From Nocardiopsis sp. FR4 (GTDB taxonomy: Bacteria > Actinomycetota > Actinomycetes > Streptosporangiales > Streptosporangiaceae), in NCBI RefSeq assembly GCF_009830945.1, contig NZ_VWVV01000041.1:1-38274 (forward strand): a stretch of 38,274 nucleotides of DNA, written 5' to 3'. Within the stretch, counting starts at the first letter, position 1; the number at the start of each line of letters is the position of its first letter. Positions 1 through 7,404 of the stretch are shown piece after piece. The notes under the pieces are model-generated. The model was not told the origin of the DNA. It did not search any database and saw only the letters and a list, made by a program, of their open reading frames with translations. A program made the position numbers and the translations under genes.

Positions 1-229
1 ACTCCAGGGTCCAGCCGTTGACCGGGTCGCCGACGTTGGTGATCTCCACGTCCGCGGTGAAGCCCGAGCCCCAGTCGTTGAGCCGGTAGTCGACCTCGCA
101 ACCGGGCGCCGCACTGGCGGGTGAGGAGGTGATGGCCGCCAGGCCGGTGCCGAGCACCAGGGCGGAGGTCACGGCGATGCCGCGTCGTGTCCACGAACGT
201 AGGTTCGCGGCACGGGGGGGTGTGCTCAT
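1..229 (-). CDS. Secreted CBM2-containing protein, N-terminal fragment
   Basis: The gene runs off the left edge; 76 codons are visible. The product starts MSTPPRAANL, has a twin-Arg-containing charged N-terminus (residues 10-15), a hydrophobic core and an SxA-type signal-peptidase site ending SPASA, then a mature chain beginning APGCEVDYRLND. The Cys followed by WGSGFTADVEITN and the VNGWTLE motif are typical of the start of a family 2 carbohydrate-binding module, so the protein is exported and binds cellulose or a related polymer. The catalytic domain lies outside the window; cellulase or LPMO are both possible. A GGAAAG ribosome site lies 6-7 bases before ATG at 229. A perfect CebR-type box lies 170 bases upstream (398-411), implying cello-oligosaccharide induction. 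Confidence 0.85.
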   Translation of the reverse strand, partial: MSTPPRAANLRSWTRRGIAVTSALVLGTGLAAITSSPASAAPGCEVDYRLNDWGSGFTADVEITNVGDPVNGWTLE

Positions 230-610
230 CTGTTCTTTCCTTGTGGAAGCGGGGTGCCAGAAGAAGCAGGTGAAAGGTGCCGGGATGGCGCCCGGCGGAA
301 GGTGTGGAGGGAGGAATTGCCGACGTTTATGGGGGGGAGCGGGGCATTCTCGCGCCTTTTGGCCTGGTGAAATCCTGGTTAAAACGGACCGGAAGGGTGG
401 GAGCGCTCCCAGTCGAAGGTGAGCGGGGTACAGAGGTCGGTCGTGAACAAGGTGTGCGAGGGCGTTGCCGGAATCCGCGGCTCTCGGAGTCACGGGCCCG
501 CAACGCTTTCCTGAACGGTAGCCCTCCAATGGTGATATGTAAACACCATATGACGGATCTATTTCTGGTACGTCGTTCACGGAAGGGAAATGCGCAGGTG
601 GTGACCTGGT
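230..610. other. Intergenic region between CBM2 gene and MFS gene
   Basis: This 381-base gap contains no convincing gene. It carries the CebR-type palindrome at 398-411 and, further right, a locally AT-richer stretch (about 511-600) with an inverted repeat (arms ATGGTG at 529-534 and CACCAT at 544-549). No rho-independent terminator is obvious downstream of the MFS stop at 611. Confidence 0.6.
398..411. promoter_or_regulatory. CebR-type operator (perfect palindrome)
   Basis: TGGGAGCGCTCCCA is a perfect 14-bp palindrome identical to the consensus bound by the LacI-family cellulose-utilisation repressor CebR in Streptomyces and Thermobifida. It lies upstream of the secreted CBM2 protein reading left. 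The match is seen directly; binding by CebR is inferred, since no cebR gene is in the window. Confidence 0.85.
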
Positions 611-1654
611 TCACAACCGGTTAGTAATAACCAGTGGTCGCCATGCGAACACGGCGAGCGCCCCCACCGCCGCGGCGGCGGTCCAGAAGGGCACCAGTAG
701 CCCCGCGTACTCGGCGACCAGTCCGCCCAGCACCGCGCCCAGAGCGGCCCCGCCCAGGCCAGCGAGCCGGTACACGCTCCCGACCCGGCCGAGGAGGGGG
801 TCGGGGGTGAGCCGCTGGCGCACCGTCGTGGCGACGGTGCCCCACACCACGGCGTGGATTCCGAACAGCACCATGACCAGGCCCGCCACCCGGCCGTCCG
901 AGGTCAGGGCCAGGGCAGCGTAGGTCGCCGCCTCCACGACCAGGCCCCAACGCAGCAGGAACAACCGACCCACGCGTGTTTCCAGCCACCCGTACACCTG
1001 GGAGCCGAGGACGCCGCCCACCGCGCCGGCGGCCACGAACAGGCCGAACCCCGTCTCGGACGGCCCCAGGTGCTCACGGGCGTAGAGCACCCAGACCGAG
1101 AACGCACCCACCCCCGCCAGGTTCATCACCAGGATGCACGCGCACAGGACGCGCAGGCCCGCCGTGCCCCGCACGAAGGACAGCCCCTCGCCGATCTCGG
1201 CGCGCAGCGTCGTGCGCCGCGCCCCGTCGGGCTCCGCAGGCGCCTCCGGGGACCCGGAGGAGACCGCGATCCGCAGCACGACCAGCACCGAAACCAGGTG
1301 GGCCAGCGCGTCGGATCCGAACGGCAGCGCCCACAGCCCCGCGAACATCAGCGCTCCCAGGGGCGGGCCGAGCAGCTGGTTGTTGAGCGAGAAGGTCAGC
1401 GCCAGGCGGGCGTTGGCCCTGCCCAGGGAGTCGCGGCGGACCACCGGCGGAACCAGCGAACCGTAGGCGGTGTCGGCCAGGGCCTCTCCGGCGCCGAGCA
1501 CGAAGGCCGCCGCGTAGACCGGCCACAGGTCGGTGCTCCCGGCCAGGAGCGCCGCGGTGAGTAGTGCGAGGACCGTCCCCCGGGTCAGGTTGGCCGCGGC
1601 GAGCACCCTCCGGCGCGCGGGCGGGGGTGGCGGAGGCGCGGTGGCGGCGTGCAC
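611..1654 (-). CDS. MFS transporter lacking the first two membrane helices
   Basis: 347 residues from a GTG at 1654 that has a good ribosome site (GAGGAGG, 8-bp spacing). The chain resembles EntS-type major facilitator exporters: ARRRVLAAANLTRG corresponds to the conserved loop after helix 2, followed by LWPVYAAAFVLGAGEALADTA, a second half with further helices, and a normal C-terminus ending ITNRL. Family members usually have about 60-70 residues with helices 1 and 2 before ARRRVL; here there are only about 12 residues including a run of six prolines. No sequence resembling the missing helices is found in any frame between this gene and the LPMO promoter. It is therefore probably a non-functional internal-deletion derivative. 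An upstream in-frame ATG at 1846 would only add low-complexity sequence overlapping the LPMO promoter. Confidence 0.6.
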   Translation of the reverse strand: MHAATAPPPPPPARRRVLAAANLTRGTVLALLTAALLAGSTDLWPVYAAAFVLGAGEALADTAYGSLVPPVVRRDSLGRANARLALTFSLNNQLLGPPLGALMFAGLWALPFGSDALAHLVSVLVVLRIAVSSGSPEAPAEPDGARRTTLRAEIGEGLSFVRGTAGLRVLCACILVMNLAGVGAFSVWVLYAREHLGPSETGFGLFVAAGAVGGVLGSQVYGWLETRVGRLFLLRWGLVVEAATYAALALTSDGRVAGLVMVLFGIHAVVWGTVATTVRQRLTPDPLLGRVGSVYRLAGLGGAALGAVLGGLVAEYAGLLVPFWTAAAAVGALAVFAWRPLVITNRL

Positions 1655-1780
1655 CGGGTTCCCTCCTCGGAGCGCGGCGGACCCGCGGTGCGGTCGGGTC
1701 GGCCCGGGCACGGTAGCCGCCCCCGCCGAGTCGGCGCCAGAAATTTTTCCGGCGGTCTGTTTCGACCCGATTCCGGTGGG

Positions 1781-1806
1781 TAACATGCGGCGTGGGAGCG
1801 CTCCCC
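1781..1806 (+). promoter_or_regulatory. LPMO promoter -10 and CebR-like box
   Basis: TAACAT at 1781-1786 is a plausible -10 hexamer. TGGGAGCGCTCCCC at 1793-1806 differs from the CebR consensus palindrome only in its last base. The box would cover the predicted transcription start, a position suited to repression, leaving a leader of about 50 bases before the LPMO ATG at 1846. Confidence 0.75.
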
Positions 1807-1845
1807 GTCGATCGGCTGATCCAGCCGAGAAAGACGGAGAACGCA

Positions 1846-2511
1846 ATGAACACCAAGACCAGCAAGAGCCGCACCTGGCTCGCCCGCGCCCTCGTCCTGG
1901 CCGCCGCGCCCCTGATGGCGCTGACCACGATGGCGGCTCCCGCCGCCGCGCACGGTTCGATCGTCGACCCCGCCTCGCGCAACTACGGCTGCTGGGAGCG
2001 CTGGGGCTCCGACCACCTCAACCCGGCCATGGCCCAGGAAGACCCCATGTGCTGGCAGGCGTGGCAGGACAACCCCAACGCCATGTGGAACTGGAACGGG
2101 CTGTACCGCAACAACGTGGGCGGCGACCACCAGGGCCAGATCCCCAACGGCACCCTGTGCAGCGGCGGCAGGACCGAGGGCGGCCGCTACAACTCGATGG
2201 ACGCGGTCGGCCCGTGGAAGACCACGAACGTCGGCAGCAACTTCACCCTCCACCTCTACGACCAGGCTCAGCACGGCGCGGACTACTTCCGGGTCTACGT
2301 CACCAAGCAGGGCTTCAACCCCGCCACCCAGGCGCTGGGCTGGAACGACCTGGAGCTGGTCCAGACCACCGGGTCCCGCCCGCCCGCGCTGGACACCTAC
2401 ATCAACGTCAGCGCACCGGGCAGGTCCGGACACCACGTCGTGTTCACCATCTGGCAGGCCTCCCACATGGACCAGGCCTACTACCTGTGCAGTGACGTGA
2501 ACTTCGTGTAG
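1846..2511 (+). CDS. Secreted lytic polysaccharide monooxygenase, AA10 family
   Basis: 221 residues. Copper-dependent oxidative cleavage of chitin or cellulose outside the cell. A signal peptide ends ...APAAA and processing exposes His36 (HGSIVDP), which must be the N-terminal residue of the copper-binding histidine brace. The second brace histidine is best assigned to His143 in QAQHGADYFRVYVTK, and the axial aromatic to Phe220 in the terminal SDVNFV. WQASHMDQAYYLCSDVNF is a family hallmark. The protein is a single catalytic domain of usual length with no binding module. ATG at 1846 is chosen because a GGAG site precedes it and because it starts the signal peptide. The CebR-like box at 1793-1806 suggests co-regulation with cellulases; cellulose or chitin preference cannot be settled by eye. 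Confidence 0.95.
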   Translation: MNTKTSKSRTWLARALVLAAAPLMALTTMAAPAAAHGSIVDPASRNYGCWERWGSDHLNPAMAQEDPMCWQAWQDNPNAMWNWNGLYRNNVGGDHQGQIPNGTLCSGGRTEGGRYNSMDAVGPWKTTNVGSNFTLHLYDQAQHGADYFRVYVTKQGFNPATQALGWNDLELVQTTGSRPPALDTYINVSAPGRSGHHVVFTIWQASHMDQAYYLCSDVNFV

Positions 2512-2555
2512 CCCCCCGGCCGCGGCCCCGTCCCGGCGCGGGGCCGCGCCACCGG

Positions 2556-2587
2556 CCGGGTCGGCCGCCGCGCGGCGGCCGACCCGG
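2556..2587. terminator. Bidirectional hairpin between LPMO and response-regulator remnant
   Basis: A perfect 15-bp stem (2556-2570 with 2573-2587) around a CG loop lies 45 bases after the LPMO stop, between two convergent genes. There is no T tract, as is common in high-GC actinomycetes. Confidence 0.7.
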
Positions 2588-2757
2588 CCCCCTCCGGCCT
2601 CCCTCCACGGTCCGCCCGGGATCCTCCACCGGAGGCGGACCGGGTCCGCCGGGGCCGCCACCCCCGCCGGACCCCGGCGCCGTGCGGCGGGCCCACCCCC
2701 GCCGTACGGCGCTTCTCCGTGTCCGGCCGGGCCGGGGCCGGCGGTCGCCGCGCCGCC

Positions 2758-3293
2758 TCAGACGTCCGGGTAGCGCAGCACCGCCAGGACGCGTCGGCTG
2801 TACCCCGGGGTGTCGCCGGGGCCGAGCTTGGCGAAGATCGCGTTGGCGTGCTTCTCCACCGCGCTCTGGGAGACGAGCAGGCGCGCCGCGATCACCGGGT
2901 TGGTGTGTCCCTGGGCCATCAGGGCCATCACGTCGCGCTCGCGTTCGGTCAGGCGCCCCAGCGGATCCGCGCGGCCGCCGCCGGCGACCAGCTGCGCACT
3001 ACCTCGGGGTCGAAGGCCGCGCCGCCCCCGCCCACCCGGACCAGCGCGTCGAGGAACGCGTCGACCTCCACCACCCGGTCCTTGAGCAGGTAGCCCACCC
3101 CGGCGGCGTCCGCGCCGAACAGCTGGGCGGCGTACCGCCTCTCCACGTACTGCGACAGCACCAGCACGCCCACGGAGGGCCGCTCCCGGCGGATCCGCAC
3201 CGCGGCGCGCAGCCCCTCGTCGGTGTGTGTGGGCGGCATGCGCACGTCCACCACGGCCACGTCGGGCGGTTCCTCGGCCACGATCACCCGCAC
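2758..3293 (-). pseudogene. NarL/LuxR-type response regulator, internally deleted and frameshifted
   Basis: The GTG at 3293 overlaps the kinase stop, as in an intact pair. The receiver begins MRVIVAE, then jumps straight to EPPDVAVVDVRMPP, so about 40 residues that normally carry the acidic pair, helix 1 and strand 2 are missing; the phospho-acceptor Asp (VVDVRMPP), SQYVE and the YLLKDR Lys are kept. Near 2990-2995 the frame breaks: after DPEVV the first frame ends at 2949, while a shifted frame continues through GRLTERERDVMALMAQGHTN and VSQSAVEKHANAIF, a typical LuxR/GerE helix-turn-helix, to TGA at 2758. One base appears missing (CGCAG where CGCCAG would restore the frame). The two lesions together argue for a dead gene, although the frameshift alone could be an assembly error. 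Confidence 0.8.
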
Positions 3294-4323
3294 GGCAGCT
3301 CCGCCGTGACCGTCGTGGGTCCGCCCGGGGGACTGCCCACCGTCAACCGTCCGTCGAGCGCCTGGACCCGGCTCGCCAGTCCGGCCAGCCCGCTCCCCGC
3401 GGGGTCCGCCCCGCCCGTCCCGTCGTCGTGTACCCGTACCACCACCGGCTCCCCTCCCTCGGTGCCGCCCCCGCCGACCCGTACGCCGATCAGTCCGGCT
3501 CCCGCGTGCTTGACCGCGTTGGTGACCGCCTCGGCGACCACGAAGTAGGCCGCCGTCTCCACGTCCGCCGACAGCTCCCCGCGCAGGTCGTACTCCACGT
3601 CCACCGGCAGGGGGGAGCGTCCGACCAGCCCGTGCAGGGCGGCGCGCAGCCCGTCCCCGGCCAGCGCCGCGGGGTAGACCCGCCAGGCGACCTCCCCCAG
3701 GTCGTCCAGCGCCCGCCGGGCCTCCTCATGGGCCTGCTCGACCAGGGCACGCCCGCCCGGCGACCCCGGATCGCGGCGGGCCCGGCCCAGGGCCATCCCC
3801 AGCAGCACCAGGCGCTGCTGGACGCCGTCGTGCAGGTCGCGCTCGATGCGGCGGCGCTCCGCGTCGACGGCGGCCACCACCCCGGCCCGAGTGCTGACCA
3901 GCATCCCGATCCGCTCCTCCATCAGGTCCTCACGGCTGGGACCGAGGAACCTGCGGGCCAGCCAGCGCTCCGTTCCCACCAGTCCCACGGTTCCCTGCAC
4001 ACTCACGTACATGAGCACGAGGTCGACCGGGATGACCCCCAGGGGTTGCCGTCGAGGGCCTCCAGGGGGGAGAGCACCAGGTAGAGCCCGGCGGCGAAGA
4101 AGGCCAGCACCAGACCGCCGCATATCCCGACCGGGCAGCGGGCCGCCGGGTAGGCGAGCGGACGCGCGGTCCCCCGGCGCTCGGTGATCCCGACGCCGAA
4201 CAGCGTGTCCAGGCGGCCGCGCTCCAGCCGGACCAGCGACCGGACCGCCGCGGCCCCCACGACCGCGCGCGCCCACTCGCGCGGCACGGCGCCCCCGCGG
4301 TCCGTTCCTCCGCGCGCTCCCAC
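3284..4323 (-). pseudogene. Sensor histidine kinase (HisKA_3 type) with one-base frameshift
   Basis: Partner of the response-regulator remnant, with overlapping ends. From GTG 4323 the first frame gives a cytoplasmic lead-in (LVRLERGRLDTLFGVGI) and a membrane helix (ICGGLVLAFFAAGLYLVL). The frame then breaks in a C5 run at 4036-4040 (plus strand), where one extra base would restore GNPWGVIPVDLVLMYVSVQG, a second membrane helix. The rest is complete: linker, dimerisation/phosphoacceptor box ERRRIERDLHDGVQQRL, and an ATPase domain with AVTNAVKHA (N box) and DDGTGGADPAGSGLAGL (G box). Apart from the frame break the length and domain order look normal. A single-base homopolymer loss may be real or a sequencing error. 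Promoter and ligand are unknown. Confidence 0.8.
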
Positions 4324-4596
4324 ACTGCCCCTTCCCGGTCCGGAGCCGTGCCCGGCGCCGTCCCGCGGCCCGCCGCTCCGGGCCGCCCCGTCCGCGGCCG
4401 CGAGGAGCGGCCTTCGGCGCCGAGACTAGCCAGTCGGACACCGGCCCGGTACTGCGGAACACCGCAATCCCGCCGGGCGCCCCTGCGGGCCCGCGCACGG
4501 CTGGGGGGCGGGAGCGGCCCGGGGCGGGGGAGCGCACTGGGCGGGACGACCCCGGGGACGGAGGGGCCGCGGTCCCGCCCCGGAGGGCCTACCCGC

Positions 4597-4905
4597 TCAC
4601 GCGCTGTCGCCGAAGAGGTGGTTCCGCGCCGCGTCGGTGGCGGCGCCGCCCGGGTCCTCCACCACCCCGCTCACGGTGTCGGCCTGCTCCTGGAAGCCCT
4701 CGCCGGCCTGGGCGACCCCGCCGAGCGCCTCCTCACCCAGGGCCTGGGCCTCGGCGACACCGCCGGCGGCCTCCTCGCCGAAGGCCGCCGCCGCGTCCTG
4801 GCCGGACTCCACGCCCGCGCCCAGGGTGTCGGACACCCCCTGGACCGCCTCCTCGGCGGCTCCGCCGAAGAGTCCCTTGAACCAGTCGATCAGGTCGTCG
4901 AACAT
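4597..4905 (-). CDS. Small acidic Ala/Gly-rich protein, function unknown
   Basis: 102 residues starting MFDDLIDWFKGLFGG, an amphipathic aromatic N-terminus, followed by an acidic repetitive stretch rich in A, G, E and Q with heptad-like spacing (GEEAAGGVAEAQALGEEALGGVAQAGEGF) and a tail ending RNHLFGDSA. No cysteines, no signal peptide, no clear membrane helix. ATG at 4905 is preferred because GGAG sits 8 bases upstream; a longer in-frame start at 5040 adds unconvincing Arg-rich sequence. I do not recognise the family. The composition suggests a membrane-surface or stress-associated amphipathic helix protein, but that is only a guess. It stands alone, downstream of and parallel to the UvrA-like gene. 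Confidence 0.65.
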   Translation of the reverse strand: MFDDLIDWFKGLFGGAAEEAVQGVSDTLGAGVESGQDAAAAFGEEAAGGVAEAQALGEEALGGVAQAGEGFQEQADTVSGVVEDPGGAATDAARNHLFGDSA

Positions 4906-5049
4906 GTACTCAGCTCCGTAGGTCGGTGGACCCTGTCTACCCCGTCGAGATAAGCCCTCGGTAAGGGGCAAATGCGAAGCGTGATCAGGGCGGGCCGAAA
5001 CAGGTCTCCTGTGCCGCGCCCCGTACCCGGCCCCCCGCACCGGCCGGAC

Positions 5050-7341
5050 CTACGCCCCGGCCAGGTGGCGCCGGAGCGCGTCGGCGGTCGCCCCCCGGCC
5101 CGAGCGGACCATCCGCTCCGGAGTGCCCTCGAACACCACCCGGCCCCCGTACGTCCCCGCCCCCGGACCGAGGTCGACGACGTGGTCGGCGCGGGCGACC
5201 ACGTCCAGGTGGTGTTCCACGACCACCAGGGTCGTCCCCTCCGCCACCATCCGGTCGAACAGGGCGAGCAGCCGCTCCACGTCGGCGCCGTGCAGACCGG
5301 CCGTGGGCTCGTCCAGCACGTAGACCCGCGCCGGTGCGGCCAGCTCCCGGGCCAGGGAGAGCCGCTGGCGCTCCCCGCCCGACAGCGTGTCCAGCGACTG
5401 GCCGAGCCTGAGGTAGGGCAGCCCCACCCGCACCAGGCGCTCACAGGCGTCCGAGATCCCGGTTCCGGCGAAGGCTCCGGCGGCCTCCGCGGCGGTCATC
5501 GCCAGCACGTCGGCGATCGTGCGGCCGTCCAGCGTGTACGACAGCGCCCGGGCGTTGAAGCGCGTGCCCCCGCAGTCCTCGCAGACGGTCTCCACGTCGT
5601 CCAGGAAGGCCAGGTCGGTGGTGACCGTTCCGCGCCCCCGGCACGCGGGGCACGCGCCGGTCGAGTTCGCGCTGAACCAGGAGGCGGACACCGCGTTGCG
5701 CCGGGCGAACAGCTCCCGCAGCGGGTCCAGCACGCCCAGGAAGGTCGCGGGGGTGGACCGGCCGCCGCCCCCGACGGAACCCTGGGAGACCACCACCGCG
5801 TCCGGCCGCACCCGCGGCAGCTCTCCGGCCGCCAGCGAGCTCTTGCCCGACCCGGCCACCCCGGTGACCGCCGTCAGCACCCCGGTCGGCACCGACACGT
5901 CCACGTTCCGCAGGTTGTGCAGGCTCGCGCCGCGGATACGGATGCTCCCCGTCGGCGTCCGGACGGTCCGGCGCACCGCACGCGGCCCGCGCAGGTAGCG
6001 GCCGGTCGGGGTGTCGGCCCCCGACAGCCCCGCCACGGGCCCCTCGTAGACCACCCGGCCGCCGTGCCGGCCCGGCCCCGGACCCATGTCCACCACGTGG
6101 TCGGCGTGCCGGATGACGTCGGGGTCGTGCTCGACCACCAGCACCGTGTTCCCCCGGTCGCGCAGTCCGCGCATCAGGTCGGTCAGCCGGTGCACGTCGG
6201 CCGGGTGCAGACCGGTGCTGGGCTCGTCGAACACGTACGTCAGCCCGGTGAGCGATCCGCCCATGCACCGCACCATCCGCACCCGCTGCGCCTCACCGCC
6301 CGAGAGGGTCCCGGAGGGGCGGTCCAGGCTGAGGTAGCCCAGACCCACCCGGTCCAGGTGGCCGAGCCGTTCCACCAGCGCCTCCGTCACCGGCCCGACC
6401 CGTGCCGCCCCGATCCCCGCCACGACCCCGGCCAGTTCGGTGGCGGGCAGGGCGCACCAGTCGGCGATGGTGCGCCCGCCGATCCGGCTCTCCAGCGCGG
6501 CCCGGTTGAGCCGTGCGCCGCCGCAGGCCGGGCACGGCCCGGAGCTGACCACCCGGTCGAGGGCGGCCCGGACCCGCGCGGACAGGCGCGGGGAGTCCGA
6601 GGTCAGGTACGCGCGGGTGAACCGGGGCACCACCCCCTCGAAGGTCCCGGTCTTCGGGAACTCCGGATCGGGATCGGGCGGACGCACCCCCTCGGCGTAC
6701 AGCAGCAGCTCCCGTTCCCGGGCCGTGTAGTCGCGTACGGGCTTGGCGCGGTCGAACAGCCCGGAGTGCACGTAGCGCTTCCACCGCCACGTGCCGGGCG
6801 CGAAGGTCGGGAACCGGATCGCGCCCTCGTCCAGGGACAGGTCCGGGTCCACCAGGGCCGCCACGTCCACCCGGTCCACGGTTCCCAGCCCCTGGCACTC
6901 CGGGCACATGCCGCGCGGGTCGTTGAAGGAGAACGCGTGCGAGAGTCCGGCGGAGGGCTCGCCGAGCCGGGAGAACAGCAGCCGCACCAGCGGCGCGATG
7001 TCCGTGGCCGTGCCCACCGTCGAGCGGGCGTTGGCGGTCAGGCGGCGCTGGTCCAGGACCACGGCGACCGACAGGTGGTCGATCCGGTCGGCTTCGGGCC
7101 TGGCCGGGGCGGCCAGCCGGTTGCGGACGAAGCTGTCGTGGGTGTCGTTGAGCTGGCGCCGCGCCTCGGCGGCGATGGTGTCGAACACCAGCGAGGACTT
7201 GCCCGAGCCCGAGACGCCGGTGAACACCGTGATCCGGTGGTGGGGGACGCGCACGTCCACTCCCCGCAGGTTGTGCGTCCTGGCGCCCCGCACGACGATC
7301 GCGTCAGCGGCCGCACGCGGCCGCGCTGTGTCGGTGGTCAT
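5050..7341 (-). CDS. UvrA-like tandem ABC ATPase (UvrA2/DrrC-type)
   Basis: 763 residues, shorter than housekeeping UvrA (about 950). It has the UvrA order: Walker A GVSGSGKSS at residues 42-50, zinc-finger motif CPECQGLGTVD, a second Cys pair CPACGGARL, signature LSGGEAQRVRM, Walker B/D-loop FDEPSTGLHP, then a second cassette with GVAGSGKSSL, CPACRGRGTV, CEDCGGTRF, LSGGERQRLSLARE and LDEPTAGLH. Proteins of this short class are associated with self-resistance to DNA-binding drugs and with accessory damage recognition rather than core excision repair. ATG at 7341 lacks a ribosome site but lies 7 bases after a TAGCGT -10 hexamer, so translation is probably leaderless. It is divergent from a WYL regulator across a shared palindrome, which implies control by that regulator. 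Confidence 0.92.
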   Translation of the reverse strand: MTTDTARPRAAADAIVVRGARTHNLRGVDVRVPHHRITVFTGVSGSGKSSLVFDTIAAEARRQLNDTHDSFVRNRLAAPARPEADRIDHLSVAVVLDQRRLTANARSTVGTATDIAPLVRLLFSRLGEPSAGLSHAFSFNDPRGMCPECQGLGTVDRVDVAALVDPDLSLDEGAIRFPTFAPGTWRWKRYVHSGLFDRAKPVRDYTARERELLLYAEGVRPPDPDPEFPKTGTFEGVVPRFTRAYLTSDSPRLSARVRAALDRVVSSGPCPACGGARLNRAALESRIGGRTIADWCALPATELAGVVAGIGAARVGPVTEALVERLGHLDRVGLGYLSLDRPSGTLSGGEAQRVRMVRCMGGSLTGLTYVFDEPSTGLHPADVHRLTDLMRGLRDRGNTVLVVEHDPDVIRHADHVVDMGPGPGRHGGRVVYEGPVAGLSGADTPTGRYLRGPRAVRRTVRTPTGSIRIRGASLHNLRNVDVSVPTGVLTAVTGVAGSGKSSLAAGELPRVRPDAVVVSQGSVGGGGRSTPATFLGVLDPLRELFARRNAVSASWFSANSTGACPACRGRGTVTTDLAFLDDVETVCEDCGGTRFNARALSYTLDGRTIADVLAMTAAEAAGAFAGTGISDACERLVRVGLPYLRLGQSLDTLSGGERQRLSLARELAAPARVYVLDEPTAGLHGADVERLLALFDRMVAEGTTLVVVEHHLDVVARADHVVDLGPGAGTYGGRVVFEGTPERMVRSGRGATADALRRHLAGA

Positions 7342-7348
7342 GCCGCCC

Positions 7349-7397
7349 ACGCTAGGAACCGTTGCGGCCGGAATCCGGCCACAACCGTCGGCAGAAT
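7349..7397. promoter_or_regulatory. Symmetric divergent leaderless promoters with shared palindromic operator
   Basis: An imperfect inverted repeat at 7361-7385 has arms GTTGCGGCCGGA and TCCGGCCACAAC around one A (11 of 12 pairs match). Six bases from each end lies a -10 hexamer: TAGCGT on the minus strand (7354-7349) for the UvrA-like gene and CAGAAT on the plus strand (7392-7397) for the WYL gene. Seven bases after each -10 comes the ATG. Neither gene has a ribosome site, so both transcripts are probably leaderless. The repeat covers the shared -35 region; binding by the WYL protein is inferred. Confidence 0.7.
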
Positions 7398-7404
7398 CGT
7401 GGGT

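Noticed and set aside
2609..2642. Inverted GGTCCGCC / GGCGGACC pair as a second terminator
   Set aside because: Arms are short and the strong 15-bp hairpin at 2556-2587 already explains termination; such pairs are common by chance at this GC content.
4972..7404. Long plus-strand open frame continuous with the WYL gene
   Set aside because: Antisense to the UvrA-like gene and low complexity; the WYL protein starts at 7405 just after a -10 element.
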